NCBI GenBank assembly: GCA_011009095.1
Contig: VTPC01003680.1
Location: 99,350 to 163,349 of the forward strand
DNA from: Ignelater luminosus
Taxonomy: Eukaryota > Arthropoda > Insecta > Coleoptera > Elateridae
Direction of reading: 5' to 3'
DNA: 64,000 nucleotides
The number at the start of each line of letters is the position of its first letter. Within the stretch, counting starts at the first letter, position 1. The translations under genes were made by a program, and so were the position numbers. Shown piece after piece: positions 47,100-57,689 of the stretch. A model generated the notes under the pieces. It was given only the letters and a program-made list of their open reading frames with translations, searched no databases and was not told the DNA's origin.

Positions 47100-48815
47100 T
47101 ATTTACCCACTATAGCATCTGATAAATATTTACAATTAAATGACTTAATTAACAAGTAGTTCAGGTAACTCGTTACAGTTGGCTTTGCCTTTTCTCTGTG
47201 TCATATACTGAATGTTGTAACTTTTGCTCCGTAGGTAATTTGTAGATTAAGATTGGAAATGAATGAATATCTACCTCTTCGGTCTACGTTTAGTTAAATA
47301 TCCAGTGTCTGTTATTAAACAGACTAAAAGTGCTTTTTCTAGAAGAGGTCAAAGCAACAATAGATAGTACGGTCTCGTGTTCATAGTGCAGTGCACACAA
47401 GTAATACTCTCTAGTACTTTCTTTTATGTTCTCTTTGTTTTATTTTAAATTGCATTTTTATTTACTAAATACAGAAAGAAAAGTATCAAAGTTTCCTTCC
47501 CAAAAAGTTTATTTTTCTTTGCTATATAAAGAAACTTATAGCCGGGCTTCAAGACTTAAACGTATTAAGTAGAGTTTCTATTGTACTAAACGCCTTGAGA
47601 ATGTTTGGAAAATTTAGTAATTAGCAAACTTTTCCTTAATAATTTATTTATGCTTGTAAATAACAATATATCGTTTTATTATTTTCAATCGTTTCTTTTG
47701 TAAATATGTTGTTCCTTTTTAAAAATTAAGTTTAACGTCTTTCTATAACATAAAAGATCCTTAGTTTAATGCCCCTTGACATTGTCTAAATTTATAGCTT
47801 GGGAACGTTAAATTTCTCTAGAATTCTTTTATAAAAATATTTTTTTAATACTAAATTAGAGTTGTATTAGGGCTTGATATAGAATAAAATTACCTCTGGA
47901 TTTATATTCTTTAGACTTCATTTTTTTATACTCTTATCTTTCAGTTTTATTACCCTTAAAACTATAAATTTGTCACCTTGTCTAGCACAAACAAGACTTA
48001 TATTTCCTATAATTGCCGAGTGCAACGTCCAGGTTCCTCGCTAAATCACACCCTTCTTGCATTATTTTATTGGTTATCTGTTAGTTCCACCCTCTTGGGG
48101 GGTTAGAACTTGCCTTTTTTTCTTCAGGACTCAGCAGAGTTCATCTAAAGCTACCAAAGGAAAAGCACGCATCTTTCGTGTTTTCCCTTGTGAAATTTCG
48201 GAACTCAGAAATAATTTTGCGAACTACCGAGAAATAGTCAAGTGCTAAGGTGAAGTTACACCTGAGTGAAAATATCAGGAATGAATTTTGTCTTCGTTAA
48301 ACAATTGATAGATTTTTCCGCGGGATATTATGGATGCGTTTTTGTCGTATCGTAGCTCGAAAATCATCGCCAGCAGGCGGAAGTTGCTAAATAACTTCAC
48401 GATGAACACTCAAAATTACCGTACCGTTATTTATCTTATAATATCTTCATATTTTTATCGAACTTTCTGGGAGATTCGTAGTGCTCGCTCTGTATAGATA
48501 TCTTGAAAGTAAATTAAAATATCTTGTTACCTAACGTATGAGGAACACGTAAATTCTTGTAAAGATTTATGTAGTAACTGTAAATCAAATCTTGTGCAAA
48601 CCAGTGCCAACAACTGGGTTCTCTTTGTATTGAATTAGTTTCCGTTATGGTAAATAAACTTTATCACTTTTAAAATTTTTTATGAAGAAGCATCGTTGAC
48701 TTATACAATTTGTCAACCTACATTCGCAACTATTTGCGAAATATATCTGCATATTATCGTCACGTTACCAAACCGCTTGGATAATAGTAATCCATCATAA
48801 AGATTACGTAAACAC
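47100..48815. other. Interval without recognised gene
   Basis: AT-rich DNA with no convincing homology. It ends at the tandem hairpin array at 48818. Confidence 0.35.
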
Positions 48816-48817
48816 CA

Positions 48818-48909
48818 CTTCACATTGGTGAAGAGCCTCCGAACATCGTTTCATACTAATGAAACATCCGTCGAACCGTTTCACAGTTGTGGAAGGCTCG
48901 TTAACATTG
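48818..48909. repeat. Three 30-31-bp tandem hairpin units
   Basis: Units at 48818-48848, 48849-48878 and 48879-48909 each begin with a small inverted repeat (CTTCACATTGGTGAAG; TTTCATACTAATGAAA; TTTCACAGTTGTGGAA) followed by a similar 14-15-base spacer ending CGAACATCG, CGAACCG or TAACATTG. A fourth decayed unit (TTTAATTAATAAA) may follow. The bases differ between units but the hairpin and period are retained. Confidence 0.7.
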
Positions 48910-48914
48910 TTTAA

Positions 48915-51900
48915 TTAATAAAAATATATTGTTTGGTGAATTGTAACGTAACTAACTTGTTCCGAACCTTTAATATCTTTTATTTGTTTGTATTTTTTTA
49001 TGAACAATATTTATAAAGTCAATGTTTTTCTTTATCGTTTATTCATGTTAAATTTTTAATAACAAAAGTTCTTACTATCTAACAATTTTGTCAGCTTGTT
49101 CTTGTTTGACAATTTATTTATATAAAATTTGGGATCCATTATTTATATTTTTCATATTTTAATGTTTATGCTTCTTTCACAAATGACCAATAAATTTTAT
49201 TCTAATATTTGCGGACGATTCATGGTATGTACGTTTACCTTGCTTTCATTTTACTAGCGCCTCTTTTATTGCGCTGGATTGCTGAACCGTAAATATTAAT
49301 AAGCTTCATCTGGTCGCATTTACTGTGTATATGTTTATACCTGGTGCGGTTGTTTATTTGTTTATTGATGTTTATTTATGTGTGTATATAAGTTGTCCAA
49401 CAGTGTGACCTGGACTGCTGTAACCTGTTTTTATACTTTCTTTTCTACATTATGCCAATTAATGTATTAACTTATTTCGATGTTTTATTGGGTTATGAGC
49501 ATGCTTATTAAGCATTACAGGAATCAGCTGGCCCGGAATCCAGTGGCGTCGACATTCTCATTCGGATTCATTATCTTAAGTTCACATTGTGAAAGTAAGT
49601 ATCTACATACAGTGCAGTACAATCTCCATTTCATTTATTTGGTATCATTCAGACCTGTGGTTCGACCCTGGCTAACATCTCACCTACTGACCTAGATATG
49701 AAGATCAGCTGTAGGATTTTCTATTTGAAACTAGGTCACCGACATCCTACTACAGCTGGCGCTCTCTCAGTATTGAAACCTTTAAGATTATCGTATTATT
49801 ATTATCGTTTATCGCTTCTTTAAATTCTCTTAGCTCACGACCCATCTTCGACTGTATTAAGGCTAGCATTACAGGTGGCATATCAATTTTATATATGGTT
49901 ACACTACCGACGCAGCGTCTATCGTGACTAGATGTAACTAGTGTATAATTTCTGACGAGTGTCTCAAAAATGTTTTCGTTGGGGATTGAAAAAATCCGTG
50001 CTTACATGATACATATTGTGATGATATTAAAAATGTAAATGTGATGATATTAAAAATGTAGTGATATTTGAAAATGATAAAAAAAATTTTGTTTCTTTGT
50101 TTGAAAAAATGTAATGACAGTAAAAATAAATAAATTAATATTGTCAAGAAAATAGCGTTTTAATAAAAAAATTAAGAACCTCACGAAGAAAAATAAGGAC
50201 CCTGAGAAAAAGAGCTCTCCATATCATAACAATATGTAGATCAATCATAACATTGACAGAATGAGGTTTATTTTGAAACTGTCAATTTTGACATTTTATG
50301 TATTGATGTTGACAGTATTTTCTATTACAATCAAAGCACAAATTAACACTTTTTTTAATGTGTTAGTCTTCAGTTAAGAGAGTTAACTGAACATTGTTGA
50401 GTGAACATTTTGATTATTCATTTATAAAAATGCAACTTCCGGTTAACATTGATAGTCAAAATCATTCTCAGTCCCAAAGCTAACTTTAACGTAAATATTG
50501 TTTGAGACACTTGTTATTTAAACATGAATTCAAGTGATTTATGGTCATTTACCTTTACTAAAGTACAGTGTTTTGGTATATAGTAGGGAAATGGCTTCTA
50601 CTGTAAATTAGTATAAACAATATCGTTTTGCACCTTGTATTCTTAAGGTATTTGTCATTAGATAGCAAAAATGAAAAGTAAAGAAGCCATAAATATTAAA
50701 AACTTTAACAACTACATGCTATTGCTCTTTAGCTTTACCTATCTACTTAATGAAGCGTTCGGCGTTATATTTTAACTACCCTTTTAAAATCTCGCCTCTA
50801 CATTTTTTTATGTAATCAAATTTTCAGGATAATGTACCCTGGAAAATTTCCTGCGAAAGAAATAACTAAACGCTACCGAAAAATTAAATACGCACTGAAT
50901 TATTAATTAAAAGGTAAGTTTTTTAAAAATAATTTAGGGCATTTTGCAGAGCACGTAAATATTAATTTTAATTAGCTTATTATCATCCTTCATAAATTAA
51001 CTTGTAATTATTTTTGTCAGAGAATAATTATTCGAATTTAATTTCATGTAGAGGAAAGTTTATTTCATCTACATCTAGTTGAATGCATTTATGCTGTATT
51101 TCAACTTCAACTATGAAATTCTTTCTACATGTTGGTGAAGATTTATTATGATTAACCTTTCAGGCTTTCCATTAAATATAACCGATATTTAATATTAGGG
51201 AGGAATGAAATATGAGGCGCACAAGCGCAAAAATTAAAATTTATAACCCAAATCAATATGCAGATTGTGTCTGAGGTCTTGTGCATCAAATTTCGCTTGT
51301 TTATTCGAAAACGTGGAAATAGTATCCTTGGGGTGAATACGTTTCTTCTTTCTTTCTAGAGGCAATTTAAAAACGGAAAAACTATTCGGGATTTATGCAG
51401 TAGAAAGCAATATTGCAGCAAATAAGAATATAGTTTCTGTTATAAACCCAACGCTATAAAGTTAAAGTATGGTGATAAATGCTGTTTTACGTCCTTTTCT
51501 GAACCTTCATAATAATAAAATCTTGAGTGCGCTTGTTTGAATATCCTTTACAATATTGTTATGTTTGTTTTTAGAAAAGAGAAACAATGAAAAAGAAAGA
51601 AAAACTAAAAACACATCAAAATTAATATCCATTTTTTAAATTCAAAAACACATTTCCTTATTAAAAGAGAATCCCTTCATTTCCTCTCTAAAAAAATCCC
51701 TCTGCTTCAATTTTTTTGTGCGGGTATAGAATTAGCAAAAAAGTAAAGCGATTAAACATTATGTCAGGTGAACAAATTTAATTTTTTAAACGGTAAAATT
51801 AAATTGGTTTTCGTGCTTACAGTTTATTTAGTGCGGTTGTTAATAATAAACTGTGACTAATTGAATTAATTTATCTTCATATCTTTTACAAAACCTATTT

Positions 51901-53063
51901 TGCTTTATATATTTTTACTTTTATTAATCATACTCATTTAAATTCTAGTATATCTTCTCATGCGAATGATATTATTAAAGTGTAACACACAGATTGAGTT
52001 TTACAAGAAGCGGTTGCTAACGTTTCCACTAGTAATTGTTCTGTTAGGATCAAAAGCTGTTGTATCAAGCAAAGAACTGAAAGAACGAAATTCAAAAAAT
52101 CAATTACTTAATGTATGGCTACTCTTGCAAGGTTTGAAAGGCATGTCGTCATTGTAATTCTTAAGTCTAAATTTCCAATTTTATCACAATTCTGAATGCT
52201 ATCGAAAGAGTTGTTCTCGAGACAAAGCAGCTTTTTGCGAATTATAGATAAGTTTTTGTCTCCGGATAGCCAACTCGGATCTTAATTTTCAGCGTCAAAC
52301 AAATTCACAGTAGCTACGAATTAATTTTTCAGTATCTGGAGTGCTTTTACAAAGTTTGACTTTAAAATTATTTCAAAAGCTTCTGTTACACTGAAAGCTC
52401 AATTCCGTTTGCTAAAGTAGTAAAGTTCTCAGTACATCAATCCCTTTCTACGAAGTACGAGTATATACGAACAAACAAAGAAGTAGAAAAAAAAAGTCAA
52501 TCAGTCGCTCAAGCTGGTTTGACGGTTAGGAATTAATTGCCTCTTCAGCCAATAAAATAGGAATTTGGTTATGAAGCGGAAAATCAGAGGTCGATTCATC
52601 GCAAGTTAACCTGCAGTCCGAGTCTCAAGTGGTATCTGGACTAGTGAAATGACGGATTACTAGATGGAGCGGTGTCGTCAGCGACTGGCAACTCACAGAC
52701 TTTTCTATTGCAAGACTTTCCTTTTTTTCATAGAGTTGTCCTTCCAGAGCGCCGTGGAGTCCTTCGAACAAACACCTTCTATTTATCTTTTTCTATTATA
52801 AATGCTCGTTTTCTGAATCGCAAGATGTAACTCCAGCCAATACAAAGATGACACAGTGCCCTGAGCGCTGGTCAAAAATTATATCTTTAATACGAAGACA
52901 TTGAGTCTAAACGATTTTCATCCTTTAGATGAAGTACGCGATCTGATGGGAATTAAGTAGAAGTTTTCACAAACCTGTACATATAAACAGAGCGATAACA
53001 TACCATCCGAACAAGATGCTTAGCAAAACATTTCCTGCCGACTTTCCTAGTCGAAGGTAGCTC
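48915..53063. other. AT-rich interval with minor repeats
   Basis: No gene recognised. It holds a 23-bp tandem duplication at 50017-50060 and a 9-bp-stem hairpin (TTCAGTTAA/TTAACTGAA) at 50369-50391. A GGTTCGACCCTGG string near 49665 lacks a matching tRNA fold. Confidence 0.35.
50017..50060. repeat. 23-bp tandem duplication
   Basis: TGTGATGATATTAAAAATGT plus three bases occurs at 50017-50039 and again from 50040, with a third, decayed copy starting at about 50061. Confidence 0.75.
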
Positions 53064-54222
53064 TTAACCCATTGCGGACGAAGACGGAAAGAGCTTGCAA
53101 CTGTGTAGGACGGGCTCGAGAAAACCATCCACATCTCGTTGTTTACAAGTCTAGTTAATCTACAATTAATAAAATCTTATAGGTGAATATAGCTGCTATA
53201 AAACACAAATTTGTGACACAAAAAGAGCCGGAGCGGGTAGTAGAAAGAATAATGAATGGAGATGAACGATGAATATGTACCGAGCGAAAGTGGGTATTAT
53301 TTATCTTCCGAGTCTAAAGGGAAAATTAATTTGGGCGACGAAGGCGTCGAATTGGACAAATTAGAAGAAGAGTTACCGGAACCAGTGCGGACGTAAAAGT
53401 TGCCTGTAAACTGGAAACTGGATGAAAACTTTTCCCCAAATCCACTTCACTTTGATAGAAGACAAAAGAAGCTTTTTATTTTGCTATTTTTTGATAAACC
53501 TTTATTTGAAGTTATAATTAAGGAGTCAAACAAGCATGGATCTGCAAGAAATCAAGATGAGCATTTTGGAACTGATCGGTCTGAAACAAACATCCAGGAA
53601 ATGTACGTATTTCATTTTTTGCAAAAATATTTGCTAAAGATTGCATTCTACAACTCCTCTACAATCTTCATTTTGTAAGTACCGAGAATGTAACTGAAGG
53701 TGATTCGCTAAAAAAATTCGGCCAACTCTTGACTTCCTAAAACCTAAATTCAACTATATGTCTTACCCGTTTCAAGATATATGTTTTGATGAAAGCCTGA
53801 TTCTGTAGAAAGGAAGGCTTTCTTTCAAACAATATATTCTGTCAAAACTAAACCGTTTCGCCATAAAGATATTTGAAGCTTGTGACATTAAGACCGGATA
53901 CATTTTGAATTTGATTGTTTACACCAGTAGAACTACAGAACTTCAAACAGAAGCAGAAAGTTGGGGAAAAGCTGCCCAAATGTAGACATTATGACGAAAA
54001 ACTGTTATAGAAATAACCATACACTATATGTAGATAATTGATACCCAAGGTACCGAGATGTTTTTCAGTATTTATTACAAACACATACTGAAGCAAGTGG
54101 AACTATGGGACCAAGTAGGAAGGGGATGCCAGCTTTTGGCAACATCAATAAAAAAGGAGGCAAAACAGCTTGCACCGAAAACATGCTCGCCATAAAATGG
54201 CACGACAAAAACTATGTGTATA

Positions 54223-55097
54223 CGAGGTGTGTGAGAAAAGTAATGAGACTGGCAACACTGCGGGAGATCTGGCAACGTTGTGTCTACCGGCCTGTGCTAA
54301 ACCGGTTTGTTTATCGCTTCCACTTCCTCAGTCCGAGTTACAACTCCGTACAGCTAACACATTATTTTTGACAGCGCCATCAGTGAAGTTGTGTTTTTGT
54401 TGTGTGTTACAGAAATGGAGCATCGGAATTTAGAGCAACGTTGTGCAATAAAGTTTTGTGTTAAACTTGGTGAATCCGCGAGTGTGACTTTTGAAAAGTT
54501 GAAACAGGTCTATGGGGAACAGTGCTTATCAAGAGCACAAGTTTTCCGCTGGCACAAATCATTTTTGGACGGCCGAGAACACGTTGAAGATGAACCTCGC
54601 TCAGGGAGACCTTCAACTTCAAAAACTGACGAAAACGTTGAACGTGTGAGGGCTCTTATGAGATCAGACCGTCGTTTAACAATAAGGATGATGAGTGAAC
54701 AGTTAAATTTAAACACTTTCACCGTGCATCAAATTTTGACAGACATCATGACAATGCTCCGTGTCACACAGCAATTTCCATCAGTGAATTTTTGACCTCA
54801 AAACGCATTACTGTTGTTCCTCATCCCCCCTATTCACCTGATTTGAGTCCTTGTGACTTTTTCCTTTTCCCGAAATTGGAACATGTCCTAAAAGGACATT
54901 CAAAAGACTGTGACCGACCAGTTAAAAGCCATACCAGTTGAAGACTTCCAGCGCTGCTACCAAGAGTGGGAACAACGACTCCGCCGGTGTACAGCTGCCC
55001 AAGGGAACTACTTTGAAGGGAATAACATTGTTGTTTGAAAAAAATAAAAACTTTGGTTAGTATGAAATCAGTTTCATTACTTTTCTCACACACCTCG
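54223..55097 (+). mobile_element. Deleted mariner C, copy 2
   Basis: The 875-bp element has the same 29-bp ends as copy 1 and TA duplications at 54221-54222 and 55098-55099. It has the same internal deletion junction as copy 1. I count about eleven base differences from copy 1 plus one further 23-bp deletion near 54897, which accounts exactly for the length difference (898 versus 875). Confidence 0.97.
54415..54795 (+). CDS. Truncated mariner protein, second copy
   Basis: The frame from ATG 54415 encodes 126 residues, as in copy 1, with the two helix-turn-helix motifs and the GRPSTSK linker intact and a stop at the equivalent position. Differences from copy 1 that I see are S to L in KSFLDGRE, V to M in RALMRSD, and T to N near the end. 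The C-terminal catalytic remnant follows out of frame and carries the extra 23-bp deletion. Possible role as an end-binding repressor is inference. Confidence 0.6.
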   Translation: MEHRNLEQRCAIKFCVKLGESASVTFEKLKQVYGEQCLSRAQVFRWHKSFLDGREHVEDEPRSGRPSTSKTDENVERVRALMRSDRRLTIRMMSEQLNLNTFTVHQILTDIMTMLRVTQQFPSVNF

Positions 55098-55522
55098 TAT
55101 GTTGACAACCGTGTCTAACGCAACAATGAGCAATTTGCAAGAACCAAATAAAAAAAACTAATGAGAAACCAGAATATGTCCTGGCATATAATGTGAAAGT
55201 GGGAGCAGTCGATAAAATTAACATGCAAGTTAGTTTTGTTGAATGTGCACGAAAATCTCTGAAGTGGTACAAAAAGCTCTTTTCTCGACTTATGGATCTG
55301 GCATACGTTGTGTACCAAGTTGTAACTGGAAAAAAATTATCTTTTGGGGATTTTCGCACAAATGCGGTCAGCCAAGTAATTGAAAAGAATACAATACTAC
55401 GCAAACCACGTACAGCGACACCAAGAACTGATAATCCGTTAGGAGTACCTGAAAGGCACTTTCTTTCACGTATGCCTCAAATTCAAGCTCAAGAATCACG
55501 CACTTAAAGAATATGCTATGTA

Positions 55523-56460
55523 AGGCTTGTCCAATAAGTAGGAAGACTCTATTAAAACACAGTTTTTCCATATAAATCTTATTAACTTAATTTCTATTAA
55601 TAGTTTATTTTGTTTATTACAATTACTAACATTAGATTTATATAGTATTTGCTCCATCAACTTCTTGGTATTCAATTCTTCCCAAAATGTTTAAGGCTGT
55701 GCTCATAACCTCATTTTCATCACTTTTGATAACTTCTCCCAAAATTATTTTGAGTACTCTTCGAAATCTACCAAGATTTTTTGGCGTAACAGCACGTTTT
55801 AAATATTTCTTTTTGCGTAGAGCCCAAAATCGTCGGATAGTTTTCACTTTAGGAACATTAAGATCATTTCCAAATTTTGATGTAAAAGTAATTTCTTGTT
55901 GGTGTAAGTAATCCTTAGCCTTTTTAGTATAATAAACAGTAGGCATGCCCGGTTAGAAAAGTACTTTGCAATTTTTATTCTTCCATATGAAAGGACTAAA
56001 TCTTTCCTTAACACATTTTTCAAATACTCTTCACCAGTCATGATTTCATCCGTGGTATAACATTCCCTAAAAATGTACTCGACTTTCTTAACGTTATTAG
56101 TGGTGCTCACAGACAATGGACGGTCAGAAATTTTTTTGTAGTTATCTCACCTTACAGTATCATATCTTCGCATGACTTTGTATATGATTGATTTCGGAAT
56201 TTACTTGTTTTAGAAGTAATAAGAAGTTTTAAACTTATTGTGATTTGCAGTATTTTGTAGATTTGGATAATGCGTTTCGAAAGTGTTCCTCTTTCTTTCC
56301 GCGACATTTTGGTAACTGCTGATTAGTAAGTCAATTATTGTCATATACTATTAGTAAAAAGATTATTTAAAAAATTACACAGTGTAACTAGATTGTATGT
56401 CTTAAACTAATCATAACAGTGTTAACCGAAAGCTAGTCTCCCTACTTATTGGACAAGCCT
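55523..56460 (-). mobile_element. Tc1/mariner-like element, internally deleted
   Basis: The 938-bp element has 26-27-bp inverted ends (AGGCTTGTCCAATAAGTAGG) with one mismatch, and TA duplications at 55521-55522 and 56461-56462. Removing it joins LKEYAM to the piggyBac C-terminal coding frame, with a TAG codon created at the junction. It is shorter than the normal 1.3 kb. Confidence 0.95.
55638..56307 (-). pseudogene. Tc1/mariner-like transposase remnant
   Basis: The minus-strand start MSRKERGTLSKRIIQIYKIL (56307 down) looks like the first DNA-binding helices. The C-terminal third is open at 55946-55638: MPTVYYTKKAKDYLHQQEIT, then FGNDLNVPKVKTIRRFWALR and KKKYLKRAVTPKNLGRFRR. Relatives have FWPDxA at the second catalytic site and PIERFW or PIEDFW at the third; here the preceding codons read stop-PGMP and TIRRFW, so both acidic residues are lost. 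The middle, including the first aspartate region, is largely missing or shifted. It belongs to the DDE-type side of Tc1/mariner; the exact clade is uncertain. Confidence 0.72.
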
Positions 56461-56964
56461 TAGATAGGCAGCATCAAATTAAAGAAGAGACAAAGGAAGG
56501 ATACTAAGTATATTTGCAAGGAATGTAATGTTACTTTGTGCGTTTATCCGTGTTTCGAGAAATTTCATTCGCTAAAATAGTACAAGTTTTTTGAAGAAGT
56601 AGAAATTATTGTTCATTACAGAAGTTTGTTTATGTTTCCACGTTTATAGTAAAAGTAATATTTTTTACTGGTATTGTACCTACTGTTCAGTTTTTTTTTT
56701 CATTACGTTTGTTCTGATTGTATTGTTATTGTTATAGTGTTCAGAATCAAAGGCTTTACAGTAAACACACTTATTGTGTTTTCAAAACGAACGTGAAAAC
56801 ATTTTTCAGCATAATTCCCATACCACTGACGAATGACGTACCGGTACGGCAGCTATCCTCGTGGAGAGTCGAGACTATTCTCGCCGTACTTGGTACCGCA
56901 CACGATCTGAATGTAAGTCAGGCGCGGCGGTGCCGTACGGGTACGGTATCGGGCAGTAAAAAGT

Positions 56965-57535
56965 ATACATTTTGATTTTCTTTTGCGGTGATCGTTTATA
57001 AATAAGTTAGGTACATGCTTTTCGAAACAGATAACCTCATTTACGGTATTTGGAATGTCAACATCCTTCTTGCTTCTACTCCTTTTATCATCTCTGTTAA
57101 CAGAATCGACACTGACACACTTATCAGCAGCAACTTCTCTACATATATAAAGATCAAATACGATTAACTTGCTTTCTGTATATTGGTATGCTGCTAAGTG
57201 TTCAAAATGGTAGCACCAACATTGATCCTTTTCGGGTTTATGAAAAGCAATATTTATATCAATTAAGATTCTTTTCTAACTTTTTTTTTTACCTAAGTGA
57301 ATTTTCAATTTGCAGCAATACAGTACAGTATTTTTTGTTTATCAATTCCTTTTTTCCTCCTTGACACCATTGGGCTGGCGTTCACGGAAATGAGTCTGTG
57401 TGACCCATAGTAAATTTAATTCCTTCGTCTGGATGTTTATTAGTTGGTATATATTTTATAGTTTTATTATAACCACAGCTGCTTTTCCAAAGCAGTTCTG
57501 GTCATTTTTATTGGTAGTAGTCAATAACACAACAA
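56965..57535. other. Interval without recognised gene
   Basis: AT-rich DNA between the piggyBac 3' region and a hairpin MITE. No homology or repeats recognised. Confidence 0.4.
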
Positions 57536-57536
57536 A

Positions 57537-57686
57537 TCTGAAGTTGTCGATTACATTACGAATGCGTATTGCGCAGTAATAAAAACTGAGACAGTTTGAC
57601 TGTTCGCTCGTGATTTTAAGCCGTCAAACTAACACCATTTGTTACTGCACAGGACGCATAAGTAATATAATCAAACAATTCCAGAC
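57537..57686. mobile_element. 150-bp hairpin MITE
   Basis: The left arm (TCTGAAGTTGTCGATTACAT and on through GCGCAGTAA to GTTTGAC at 57600) is complementary with some mismatches to the right arm (GTCAAAC at 57623 to CCAGA at 57685), around a spacer of about 22 bases. Each arm is about 63 bases. There is no coding capacity. No convincing target duplication was seen. The structure is that of an old foldback MITE. Confidence 0.75.
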
Positions 57687-57689
57687 CTC

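Larger units (their letters stand above)
53256..56580 (+). pseudogene. piggyBac-type transposase pseudogene 2
   Basis: ATG 53256 opens an acidic N-terminus (MNDEYVPSESGYYLSSES), as usual in piggyBac. Later blocks are PLFEVIIKESNKH (53495), FDESLIL then a stop where tryptophan is usual (53806) and KGRLSFKQYI (first aspartate), DIKTGYIL (53890), HTLYVDN then a stop (54039; second aspartate), GPSRKGMPAF (54108) and MLAIKWHDKN (54182). After mariner C copy 2 it resumes with VGAVDKINMQVSF (third aspartate, 55200), SLKWYKKLFSRLMDLAYVVY and LKEYAM to 55520. After the Tc1-like insert it ends KKRQRKDTKYICKECNVTLC..PCFEKFHSLK at 56580, the Cys-rich C-terminal domain. The catalytic aspartates are kept but stops and shifts kill it. 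Confidence 0.9.
53068..56960 (+). mobile_element. piggyBac element 2 with two nested insertions
   Basis: The left end CCCATTGCGGACGAAGACGG directly follows TTAA (53064-53067), the form of a piggyBac-like terminus at its target. The transposase relic runs from 53256 to 56580. A deleted mariner (54223-55097) and a Tc1/mariner-like element (55523-56460) sit inside it. A GC-rich patch at 56836-56956 with repeated CCGTAC/GTACCG strings looks like the 3' subterminal region. The right TTAA end was not found, so the right border is approximate. Confidence 0.75.

Noticed and set aside
49660-49680. GGTTCGACCCTGG string resembling a tRNA T-loop
   Set aside because: No acceptor stem, D arm or anticodon arm could be placed upstream at the required spacing.
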